A stretch of 64,000 bases of DNA, from assembly GCA_027943245.1 (NCBI GenBank), contig JANDJZ010000129.1, forward strand, positions 1 to 64,000. Direction: 5' to 3'. A program made the translations under genes and the position numbers. Position 1 is the first letter of the stretch, and each line of letters starts with the position of its first letter. Below the pieces are notes generated by a model. That model saw only the letters and a program-made list of their open reading frames with translations, did no database searches and had not been told where the DNA came from. The DNA is from Acanthamoeba sp. SK_2022b. Its lineage: Eukaryota > Discosea > Longamoebia > Acanthamoebidae. This document shows positions 24,350-32,303 of the stretch, piece by piece.

Positions 24350-25216
24350 TCACTGAGATAATATCTTCTGGAGCACACTTTTAAGTTGCTGTTCCCATGG
24401 GCTAGGCTTCAGATCCAGCGCACAAATCTTGCTGGTGCTCAGAATCGAATAAGCAGGCCTGGATGCAGGCGTTGGATATTCATGGGTTGCGATAGGTTTG
24501 ACATTCACCTGATGCGGATAAAGACCTGAGTTCTCCGCCTCCCGGAAGATAGCGCAAGCAAAATCGAACCATGAAACCGCGTTATCGCCGCAGTAATGAT
24601 AGATACCGTAAGGTAATTGAGGATGGGACAGCATAGCGATGGCCGTCGCCGCAATGTCTCCCGCATAGGTAGGGCAGCCGAACTGGTCGCTTACCACGCC
24701 CAATTCCCCCCTCTGTGCACCGACTCGCAGCATGGTTTTCACGAAGTTGTTGCCGTACTCGCTGAAAACCCAGGCCGTTCTGATCACTACCGTTTTCGGA
24801 TTTGCCAGCAAAGCCGCACGCTCACCTTCGAGTTTCGTTTGCCCGTAAACGCTCTGGGGTGAACATGGCGTCTCTTCACAGTACGGTTCCGATGAAGTGC
24901 CGTCAAAGACGTAATCGGTCGAGATATGTATGAAAGGAATGTCTAACTTCGCCGCTGCTGTAGCCAGGAATCCTGGGCCGAGCGCATTGATCGCCCTGGC
25001 CTTTTCAGGCTCAGATTCCGCTTTATCCACCGCAGTATAAGCCGCAGCATTGATAATGGCATCCGGTACTAGCTGTTCAACCGCTGCCGAAACGGCAGCG
25101 GAGTCCGCGATATCCAATTGCTGGCTGTCCATCGCCATCAGGGTCCAATTGGCAGGGAAACGATCGATAATACAGCGTCCCAGCTGCCCCGCAGCACCAG
25201 TCAAAAGTACACGCAT
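24350..25216 (-). CDS. rmlD: dTDP-4-dehydrorhamnose reductase
   Basis: The last step of dTDP-L-rhamnose synthesis. The 288-residue SDR has the nucleotide motif TGAAGQLG (6-13), the catalytic YGQTK (near 128-132) and FIHISTDYVFDGT, all typical of RmlD/RfbD. Its ATG overlaps the rmlC stop by one base (TAATG), so the two are translationally coupled. The 170-bp gap before the rhamnosyltransferase is noncoding. Confidence 0.97.
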   Translation of the reverse strand: MRVLLTGAAGQLGRCIIDRFPANWTLMAMDSQQLDIADSAAVSAAVEQLVPDAIINAAAYTAVDKAESEPEKARAINALGPGFLATAAAKLDIPFIHISTDYVFDGTSSEPYCEETPCSPQSVYGQTKLEGERAALLANPKTVVIRTAWVFSEYGNNFVKTMLRVGAQRGELGVVSDQFGCPTYAGDIAATAIAMLSHPQLPYGIYHYCGDNAVSWFDFACAIFREAENSGLYPHQVNVKPIATHEYPTPASRPAYSILSTSKICALDLKPSPWEQQLKSVLQKILSQ

Positions 25217-25749
25217 TAAAAAAGCTCTCTAAACAGTTTTCCCTGCAGATCCTTTGGCGACAACAGCGGATCGCTGATTGGCCATTCGACACCTACTTCC
25301 GGATCGTTCCACAGTAGGCAACCTTCATTACTTGGATCATAGTAATCAGTGCATTTATATTCAAAATCAGCCGAGTCCGAAACTACGACAAAACCATGGG
25401 CGAGACCAGGCGGCACCCAAAGTTGGTTTTTGTTCTCTTCAGACAAGTAGACGCCAACCCACTTTTTGAACGTCGGCGACTCAGGACGAATATCGACGAC
25501 CACATCGTAGACCTCGCCGCGTACCACCCTTACCAACTTACCTTGCGGTTTTGCCGTTTGAAAATGCAATCCCCGCAAGACGCCACGCGCAGAACGGGAG
25601 TGGTTATCTTGTACGAACTCCGCATCAATGCCGAGCAGCTCCTGGTATCGGCTTTTTTGGAACGTTTCCAAGAAAAAACCACGCTGGTCGCCAAACACTT
25701 TGGGTTCGATCAGCTTTACACCTTCAACCTGCGTCTCTATCACTTTCAT
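25216..25749 (-). CDS. rmlC: dTDP-4-dehydrorhamnose 3,5-epimerase
   Basis: Converts dTDP-4-keto-6-deoxyglucose to dTDP-4-keto-L-rhamnose. From ATG 25749 (MKVIETQVEGVKLIEP) the product is 177 residues, slightly under the family norm. Family motifs are present: DQRGFFLETF, FVQDNHSRSARGVLRGLHFQ with the catalytic His (near 60), GEVYDVVVDIR, and VPPGLAHGFVVVSD. The longer reading to 25815 adds residues unlike any RmlC. First of the rmlC-rmlD pair; rmlA and rmlB are not in this window. Confidence 0.96.
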   Translation of the reverse strand: MKVIETQVEGVKLIEPKVFGDQRGFFLETFQKSRYQELLGIDAEFVQDNHSRSARGVLRGLHFQTAKPQGKLVRVVRGEVYDVVVDIRPESPTFKKWVGVYLSEENKNQLWVPPGLAHGFVVVSDSADFEYKCTDYYDPSNEGCLLWNDPEVGVEWPISDPLLSPKDLQGKLFRELF

Positions 25750-26163
25750 TAGAAATTTACTCACAAAAACGTTACCCAGAGACCTCGAATTATGCTTATA
25801 AACACGCGTCGCCACCGAGTTTACACTTCACGTTTGAGGTCTTTTTGAACGAACCTTAAACAAACTCGCGTGCATATGACAGAAATAATATAGGGTCCGC
25901 GAAGGTTTGAGAGACTAGCACAATTTGCAAAAACATCCGACACCGTAACGTAAAAAAATACGCTGAATCTGTGTGGTTCTTGTTCAAGGATAAGATTTAA
26001 CTCAATGTTTTTAAAATGAAATATAGGAAATGTAGTAGAAAGTTTTGCTGTATTTTCTAGGAAGCTGGTTACAATTTATCAAGTATCGCTTACTGATTGC
26101 CCAATGGTCGTTTTGGCCCCACCATTTATCCTTTCCTATAAACGATGGGGGTAAACTGCAGGA
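25750..26163. other. Intergenic region between galE and rmlC
   Basis: About 410 bp with no gene. It should contain the rmlC promoter, but no confident boxes were found. A hairpin sits at its galE end (26117-26150). No JUMPstart element is visible here, unlike the region upstream of galU. Confidence 0.5.
26117..26150 (-). terminator. Hairpin downstream of galE
   Basis: On minus-strand RNA, CCCCAUCGUUUA pairs with UAAAUGGUGGGG over 12 bp with two G-U wobbles and a 10-nt loop. It starts 14 bp after the galE stop. The wobbles make it stable only on this strand, but there is no U-run, so termination is probable, not certain. Confidence 0.55.
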
Positions 26164-27180
26164 TCAGCGCTGAAAACCCTTAGGATTTTTCTTCTGCCAG
26201 TTCCAGGTATCGCGCATCATATCATCAAGCCCCCTGCGCACTTTCCACCCCAGCTCCTGATAAGCCAGATCGGCGTTCGCCCAGAAGGCAGGCAGATCGC
26301 CGTCGCGGCGCGGCAATATTTGGTAAGGGATCGCGACACCGGAGGCTTTTTCAAATGCCTGAACCATCGCCAGCACCGAGTGCCCTACACCGGCCCCCAG
26401 GTTATAGGCCTTAAATCCGTTGAGCTTCGGCAGATGATCCATCGCTTTCAGATGGCCTTCGGCCAGATCCATGACATGAATGTAATCACGCTCTCCCGTC
26501 CCATCGTTCGTCGGGTAATCCCCGCCGAAAATACCCAGCTTTTCCAGCTTGCCGATCGCCACCTGCGAGATGTAAGGCAACAGGTTATTGGGAATCCCAT
26601 TAGGATCTTCGCCGATCAAACCCGATTCATGGGCGCCCACCGGGTTAAAGTAACGCAAGGCAATGATCGAAAATTGCGGTTCTGCCTTGGCGAAATCTTG
26701 CAGGACCTGCTCTACCATCAGCTTAGACGTGCCATAAGGGCTGGTCGTGCCGCCGATCGGCGTCGTCTCGACGTAAGGCACCGGCGAATTGGCACCATAA
26801 ACAGTAGCGGAAGAACTGAAGATGAAATCATGTACGCCGGCACGGCGCATGGCATCCAACAATACCAACGTGCCGGTGACGTTGTTCTGATAATACTCAA
26901 GCGGTTTACGTGTTGACTCCCCGACGGCCTTGAGGCCGGCAAAGTGGATCACGGCCGAGATGTCATGCGCCTCGAAGATACGCTGCAGAAACTCAGAATC
27001 CAGAATATCGCCCTGATAGAACACGGCGGCTTTCCCCGTCAGCTTTTCCACACGACGTAACGACTCAGCAGAAGAGTTCGACAGGTTGTCCAACACCACT
27101 ACGTCTTCGCCACGTTCCAACAGAGATAAAACAGTGTGGGATCCGATGTAACCGGCACCACCGGTGACTAAAATTGCCAT
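26164..27180 (-). CDS. galE: UDP-glucose 4-epimerase
   Basis: Interconverts UDP-glucose and UDP-galactose, supplying UDP-Gal to WbaP and to Glf. From ATG 27180 (AGGAAGGA upstream) the length is 338, the same as E. coli GalE. It has the NAD-binding GGAGYIG (7-13), SSSATVYG with the catalytic Ser/Thr (near 122-129), and YGTSK with the catalytic Tyr (near 148-152). The longer reading from 27201 (MREEGIV) is rejected. It stands alone between the lipD terminator and its own downstream hairpin. Confidence 0.97.
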   Translation of the reverse strand: MAILVTGGAGYIGSHTVLSLLERGEDVVVLDNLSNSSAESLRRVEKLTGKAAVFYQGDILDSEFLQRIFEAHDISAVIHFAGLKAVGESTRKPLEYYQNNVTGTLVLLDAMRRAGVHDFIFSSSATVYGANSPVPYVETTPIGGTTSPYGTSKLMVEQVLQDFAKAEPQFSIIALRYFNPVGAHESGLIGEDPNGIPNNLLPYISQVAIGKLEKLGIFGGDYPTNDGTGERDYIHVMDLAEGHLKAMDHLPKLNGFKAYNLGAGVGHSVLAMVQAFEKASGVAIPYQILPRRDGDLPAFWANADLAYQELGWKVRRGLDDMMRDTWNWQKKNPKGFQR

Positions 27181-27330
27181 GACAATTCCTTCCTCGCGCA
27201 TCAGGCGCTAAAAAATACTTCAGTATTCATCTTTTCTCTCCGGTAGTTAGTCTGATACACGCATGAACCCAACGAGAAATACCGACCAGTCAACCGAACA
27301 GTATTGAAAAACGAGTAACCATAACGTATT

Positions 27331-27362
27331 AAAACAAAAAGAGCAGCTAAACGCTGCTCTTT
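27331..27362 (-). terminator. lipBCD terminator
   Basis: AAAGAGCAGC/GCTGCTCTTT (10-bp perfect stem, loop TAAAC) is followed on the minus strand by TTTTTGTTTT. It lies 28 bp after the lipD stop. Confidence 0.93.
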
Positions 27363-27390
27363 CAGATTAATGCTTATAGTGAAAAATCCA

Positions 27391-28767
27391 CTAGCGGTTG
27401 CGGGCGAAATACTGCGCCACGCGCAGCACATCCTTCTCGTCCAACGTGCCGGAGTCGCTCAGCAGGGTAATCCAGGACTTGATGTAGGTGTACTTGGCAG
27501 AGGCCAGATCGCGCTGGGCGCTATAGAGCTGCTGTTCGGCGTTGAGCACATCGACGTTGACGCGCTGCCCCGCCAAAACGCTCTGCCGGGTCGCCGTCAC
27601 CTGCGTGGTCGCCGACTTCACCGCCAGCTCGTAGGCCGCCAGCTTGGCGCGGCTGCTGATGCACAGATTGAACTGTTTGCGCAGATCGTTCAGCGTCGAG
27701 CCAACCTGCGTGTCCATCTCGGCCATCGCCTGGCCGTAGCGTGCCGCCGCCTGCCGCGTTGAGGCCGCCACGCCGCCACCGGAGTAAATCGGCAAACTCA
27801 CCTGCACCCCGATACTGTCGGTGCGATATTTCTGATTAACCGTGTTGTCGCTGCTGGAATCGTTCTCCGAATGCGAAGCATAGAGTTGCACACTCGGCAT
27901 AAAGCCGGCGCGGTTTCTCTCTACCTCGTATTTTGCCGCATCAACACCGTGGCGCGAGGCGGCCAGCACCGGGTTATTCTCCAGGGCGATCTTTTGCCAC
28001 TCTTCAAACTTCGACGGGATCAGCGGAGCCACCTGGAACTTGCCCGGCCGTAAGACCTGCAGCTCATCCAGTTGATTCAACGGCACACCGATGATCACCT
28101 CCAGCTCGCGCTGCGCGGCATCCAGCGCGTCGCGCGCCTCGATCACCTGCGCCTCGGCCAGGCTGTAGCGCGCCTGCGTTTCGGAAACGTCGGTCAACGT
28201 TCCCTCACCCGCGCTCATCAGCCGATCGTTCAACGCCAGCTGCTCTTTATAGGCTGTTTTTTGCGCCTCGGCCAAGGCGATTTGATCTTTGGAATAGGCC
28301 ACTTCGACGTAGGCGCTGATCACCCTCACCGCCAGATCGAGCAGTTTACCGCGGTAGCGTTCATCCGACATCATCGTCTGCGCCACGCCGCCTTTGTAAC
28401 GCGCATAGGCCTCATAATCGAACAGCGGCTGCGTCAACGTCACCGAGCTGGAGTAGCTGCGGTACTGCTGCCGCCGCGTCGCTTCCGTAATGTTGCCAAA
28501 GAAATCGCTTTGCGGGTACTTCTGCGTTTGCCAGTTGCGCGGCGAATTCTGGTAGTTCAGCGATACCTTCGGCAGCAGCCCCGCCCTGCCGATATTTTCG
28601 TTCTCATCTCCCGCTTCTTTTTCTTTTATAGCCGCCCGGAAGGTCGGGTCCTTTTCTAATGCCAGCGAATATGCGTCTAAAATCCCTATCGAATAAACCG
28701 GCGCAGACATCGCAAACAAAAGGGTGCCGATAACCAGACCGGCAGCCTGTCGTTTTGAATGAATCAA
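27391..28767 (-). CDS. lipD: Type I secretion outer membrane channel (TolC family)
   Basis: The outer-membrane duct of the LipBCD exporter. The 458-residue product (TTG start at 28767, GAGGAA six bases upstream) is within one residue of the S. marcescens LipD length I recall. An N-terminal signal peptide (GLVIGTLLFAMSAPVYSIG) precedes LLDAYSLALEKDP, the standard TolC-family opening. Two internally similar long-helical OEP repeats follow, with YSSSVTLTQPLFDYEAYARYK and IGVQVSLPIYSGGGVAASTRQAA marking the two beta-barrel strand regions. The gene starts two bases after the lipC stop. Confidence 0.95.
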   Translation of the reverse strand: MIHSKRQAAGLVIGTLLFAMSAPVYSIGILDAYSLALEKDPTFRAAIKEKEAGDENENIGRAGLLPKVSLNYQNSPRNWQTQKYPQSDFFGNITEATRRQQYRSYSSSVTLTQPLFDYEAYARYKGGVAQTMMSDERYRGKLLDLAVRVISAYVEVAYSKDQIALAEAQKTAYKEQLALNDRLMSAGEGTLTDVSETQARYSLAEAQVIEARDALDAAQRELEVIIGVPLNQLDELQVLRPGKFQVAPLIPSKFEEWQKIALENNPVLAASRHGVDAAKYEVERNRAGFMPSVQLYASHSENDSSSDNTVNQKYRTDSIGVQVSLPIYSGGGVAASTRQAAARYGQAMAEMDTQVGSTLNDLRKQFNLCISSRAKLAAYELAVKSATTQVTATRQSVLAGQRVNVDVLNAEQQLYSAQRDLASAKYTYIKSWITLLSDSGTLDEKDVLRVAQYFARNR

Positions 28768-28769
28768 AA

Positions 28770-30101
28770 TTATTCCTCGGTTAATGAAGTATGAGCGCGA
28801 TCCAAAATAGGTTTAAACAGATAGCTCAGCAGCGAGCGTGACCCCGTTTTCACGAACACTTCCACCGGCATCCCCGGCTTGATGTCCTCGCCACTGAGCA
28901 TTTTCATGCCCTCCGGCGAGACCGTGACCTGCATCTGGTAGTAAGGTTCGCCATTGGTTTTGTCGACCAGACGGTCGGCGGAAACCAGCGTGACCGTTCC
29001 CGGAATTTTCGGGGTTTTGTTTTGGTTGAAGGCGGTAAACATCAGATCCACCGGCAACCCGTTGTACACCTTATCGATCAGGTCGACTTTGAGGCGAGAA
29101 TCCACCACCAATGTCGCCTGGCTGGGTACCACGTCCATCAGGTGGTCACCCGCTCCCACGACGCCCCCCTGAGTGAAGATATTCAATCCGACCACGGTGC
29201 CGTCCACCGGTGAGGTGATGGCGGTGTTGCCCAGATCGAAATCGGCCATTTGCAGCTTGTTGCGGAACTCGCTGGCGTCCATTTGGGTTTGCGCCAGCTG
29301 CGTTCTGACTTCGCGCTGATAGTCGGCGAAGCGCTGATCGATGCGTTGCTGAGATTCCTGCAGCTGCTTTTGCAGTTGGCCAATCCGCCCGACGGTTTCA
29401 TCGATGCTACTGTTCACCTCGGCGAACTGGCGCTGAATTTCCAGATAGCGGTTGCGCGGCAGGTAACCGTCCGCCGCCAGCTGTTTCATGCTGTTCATCT
29501 GCTCACGCAAGCTGGAGAGTTGGATCTGTTTGTTGGCACGTGAGTCCTGCAGGCCTTTCAATTGGAAACGGATCCCGTCCATCGACTGCTTATAACCGTC
29601 AATTTCACTTTGCAGCCCTTGGCGGCGGGAGGCGAACAGCTGCGTTTGCAGCGCAATGATCTCCGCGACACGTGGCTGATCCTTAACCTGAGCGAAAACA
29701 GGGGAAAAAGTGACCTTGCTCAGACCGTCCCGTTCAGCCAGCAAGCGCCCTTCGGTCGCCAGCGTGGTGTAATACTGATCTCGCAGCGAATCGACCTGCG
29801 CCTGTGCCTGCACCTGGCTCAGCTGCACCAGGACTTCGCCGGCTTTCACCTTGTCGCCGTCTTTCACCACGATATTTTTGATGATGCCGCTGGCCGGTGC
29901 CTGCACCGTTTTACGGTTGCCGGAAACGGTTACCGATCCCGGCGACGCGACCCCTTTGTCCAAAGGTGCAAACGCCGCCCAGGCCAAGAAACCGAACACG
30001 CCCACACCCAGCGCCAACCACCCGAGACGGGTATAACGGCGCTCATCCAGCGGGATCTGTTCTGAGTACGAGTCATTCGGCTCGCCAATATGCGTAGACA
30101 T
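28770..30101 (-). CDS. lipC: Type I secretion membrane fusion protein (HlyD family)
   Basis: The periplasmic adaptor between LipB and LipD. ATG 30101, behind AAGGAG, gives 443 residues, as in the published LipC; the upstream reading to 30152 lacks a start site. One N-terminal transmembrane segment (LGWLALGVGVFGFLAWAAFA, about 24-43) leads to a biotinyl/lipoyl half (APASGIIKNIVVKDGDKVKAGEVLVQL), a long alpha-helical hairpin (about 100-270), then the second lipoyl half and the beta-barrel (ITSPVDGTVVGLNIFT, IPGTVTLVSADRLVD). Operon lipB-lipC-lipD, directly downstream of slaA, the probable cargo. Confidence 0.96.
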   Translation of the reverse strand: MSTHIGEPNDSYSEQIPLDERRYTRLGWLALGVGVFGFLAWAAFAPLDKGVASPGSVTVSGNRKTVQAPASGIIKNIVVKDGDKVKAGEVLVQLSQVQAQAQVDSLRDQYYTTLATEGRLLAERDGLSKVTFSPVFAQVKDQPRVAEIIALQTQLFASRRQGLQSEIDGYKQSMDGIRFQLKGLQDSRANKQIQLSSLREQMNSMKQLAADGYLPRNRYLEIQRQFAEVNSSIDETVGRIGQLQKQLQESQQRIDQRFADYQREVRTQLAQTQMDASEFRNKLQMADFDLGNTAITSPVDGTVVGLNIFTQGGVVGAGDHLMDVVPSQATLVVDSRLKVDLIDKVYNGLPVDLMFTAFNQNKTPKIPGTVTLVSADRLVDKTNGEPYYQMQVTVSPEGMKMLSGEDIKPGMPVEVFVKTGSRSLLSYLFKPILDRAHTSLTEE

Positions 30102-30155
30102 ACCAACTCCTTTGACTGCCGGCGACGCAACGGCGCCGCCAGGCCAGTTCACGGC

Positions 30156-31922
30156 TTAATTAATTTGAGTTTTAGGAACATCGCCTTCATCCGGCTCGGA
30201 GTTCACCGCACGCACCGCCTGCGTAGGCACCTGCGCTTTTTGCGCATTCGCCAAGGCCTGCAGCACCTGCTGCGTTGGGCCAAACGCATTGACGTTCCCG
30301 TTAACCAGCAGCAACAGCTTGTTGGTCATCGCCAGCAGATTGGTGCGGTGCGTAATCAGGATCACCGTCTTATTCCGCTGTTTAAGGAACGTAATGGCCT
30401 GGTTCAACGCCCGCTCGCCGGCATCGTCCAGATTGGAGTTGGGTTCATCCAGCACGATAAGAGAAGGATCGCCATACAGCGCGCGCGCCAAACCGATACG
30501 CTGTTTCTGACCGCCGGAAAGCCCGGCGCCCCCGCTGCCAATAACCGAATCATAGCCATTGGGGAAGCGCAGAATCAGCTCATGCACCCCGGCCAACTTG
30601 GCGGCCTCGATCACTTTCTCCGAGTCCAGCTCGTTGAAGCGGGCGATGTTCTCCGCGATGCTGCCGGCGAACAGCTCAATATCCTGCGGCAGATAGCCGA
30701 TGTAAGGCCCCAGCTCGTCCTTGTTCCACTGGTAGATGTCGGCGTTGTCCAGGCGCACGATGCCTTCGCTGACCGGCCAGATGCCGACCAGCAGACGCGC
30801 CAACGTCGACTTGCCGGAGGCGCTTGGCCCGATAATCCCCAGCACGTCTCCCGGCTGAATGGCGAAGCTGACGTTATGCAACACCGCGCTCCCCTTCGAG
30901 CCGGGCGGCGTCGCGGTCACCCCTTCAACGGAAATCACCCCTTCCGGGCGCGGCAGCGACATGGCGGTACCACGCGGCGGATGCTGCTCCAACAAGCGTA
31001 CCAGGCGCTGGTAAGCCAGCTTGGCGGAGCTCCAGCTTTTCCAAACGTTAATCACCTGCTCGATAGGCGCCAACGTGCGCCCCATCAAAATGGAACCGGC
31101 GATCATCATGCCCGGCGTGATGTGCCCATCGATCGCCAGCCAGCCCCCCAGGCCCAAAACCAGCGACTGAAGCGACAGACGCACAAACTTCGTGATCGAC
31201 GTGACCCGTGATGCCCGTTCGCTGGCGATGCGTTGGCTGTTCAGGAAGCGCTGATGCAAACTGAACCAGCGCCCCTTCAGGTTGGGTAACATCCCCAACG
31301 CTTCAATCACTTCGGCATTGCGCAAGTTGGTGCTGGCCAGATTGCCCGACATGATTGAAAGCCGGCTGGCATCCGCCAACGGTTTCTTCGACACTACTTC
31401 GTTGATCACCGCCAGGGCGATCAACAGCAAGGAGCCCACCAGCGCGAACAACCCCAGCCAAGGGTTAAACAGGAAAATCACCAGCAGATAAATAGGGAAC
31501 CACGGCGCATCGAAGAAGGCGAATAGCGCACTGCCGGTCAGGAATTGACGTACGTTGGTCAGATCGCTCAGCATCTGGCCGGCATCGGAAGAGCCGTTCT
31601 TTAAATTCGCCTCGTAAGCCGCCGTATAGATACGCGTATTGAGACGCATATCCAGCTGGCTGCCGATGCGGATCACCACCATGCTGCGCACGTATTCCAG
31701 CAAGGACATCATGCCGAACATACCCAGCATGATCAGCGTCAGCATTAACAGCGTGATTTCATTACGAGAAGGAAGCACCCGGTCGTAAACCTGGAGCATG
31801 TAAATGGAAGGCACCAGCATTAACAGGTTAATAAACGCAGTGAATATGCCAACGGTCCAGAAGACTTTACTGCGCGTCCGTATAACATCCGCAATTTCGT
31901 TGCGCGGGATAAATTGATTCAC
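30156..31922 (-). CDS. lipB: Type I secretion ABC transporter (ATPase/permease)
   Basis: The inner-membrane energiser of the exporter. The 588 residues equal S. marcescens LipB. It starts with GTG 31922 behind AAGGGC. An ABC transmembrane domain with about six helices (20-300) is followed by the ATPase: Walker A GPSASGKS (365-372), LSGGQ signature (468-472), Walker B LIVLDEP (488-494) and the switch His in THR. There is no N-terminal C39-like domain, as in PrtD-type exporters that handle C-terminal signals. In S. marcescens LipBCD is known to export SlaA, lipase LipA and protease PrtA. Confidence 0.97.
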   Translation of the reverse strand: MNQFIPRNEIADVIRTRSKVFWTVGIFTAFINLLMLVPSIYMLQVYDRVLPSRNEITLLMLTLIMLGMFGMMSLLEYVRSMVVIRIGSQLDMRLNTRIYTAAYEANLKNGSSDAGQMLSDLTNVRQFLTGSALFAFFDAPWFPIYLLVIFLFNPWLGLFALVGSLLLIALAVINEVVSKKPLADASRLSIMSGNLASTNLRNAEVIEALGMLPNLKGRWFSLHQRFLNSQRIASERASRVTSITKFVRLSLQSLVLGLGGWLAIDGHITPGMMIAGSILMGRTLAPIEQVINVWKSWSSAKLAYQRLVRLLEQHPPRGTAMSLPRPEGVISVEGVTATPPGSKGSAVLHNVSFAIQPGDVLGIIGPSASGKSTLARLLVGIWPVSEGIVRLDNADIYQWNKDELGPYIGYLPQDIELFAGSIAENIARFNELDSEKVIEAAKLAGVHELILRFPNGYDSVIGSGGAGLSGGQKQRIGLARALYGDPSLIVLDEPNSNLDDAGERALNQAITFLKQRNKTVILITHRTNLLAMTNKLLLLVNGNVNAFGPTQQVLQALANAQKAQVPTQAVRAVNSEPDEGDVPKTQIN

Positions 31923-32303
31923 GTTCTGCCCTTACATCATGTGCACTGTCAGTCCAATCCGCATTGACCCCTTCCCTAAAGAAATTCCTAAAAAAGAATT
32001 ACCCCGAGAAGACTCACCCCAAAGAAATGCCCGAGACTGCAGATACTTTCGTTAACTATAGGTAGAGAAAGTGAAAACCAGCAAGGTAGGGTATAAAAAA
32101 AAAGCCGGTCACCATGCCTTGAAAAGGCTTGATAAAACAAAACGATGCAGGAGAATGCAAAAGAAACTGGAAGAGAACGAAATGGAATAACTTAGAGAGG
32201 ATGATGTCGCTCACAAATTTAAACATGCGGGGGAATAACCTCCCCCGCATTATTTAAAACTCAATAGTTCCATAGGGAATTATTGATTATTGCGGTTTAA
32301 CTC
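31923..32303. other. slaA-lipB intergenic region with strong hairpin
   Basis: About 380 bp without a gene. Its main feature is the hairpin at 32225-32250 close to the slaA end. The rest is A-rich and shows no conserved coding. A lipB promoter may lie here, but no clear boxes were identified. Confidence 0.5.
32225..32250 (-). terminator. Terminator-like hairpin after slaA
   Basis: ATGCGGGGGA (32225-32234) pairs perfectly with TCCCCCGCAT (32241-32250) around a 6-nt loop. On the minus strand it is followed by GTTTAAATTT. It lies about 53 bp after the slaA stop. A partial stop here would let slaA be made in large excess over lipBCD, which suits an S-layer monomer and its exporter. Confidence 0.75.
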
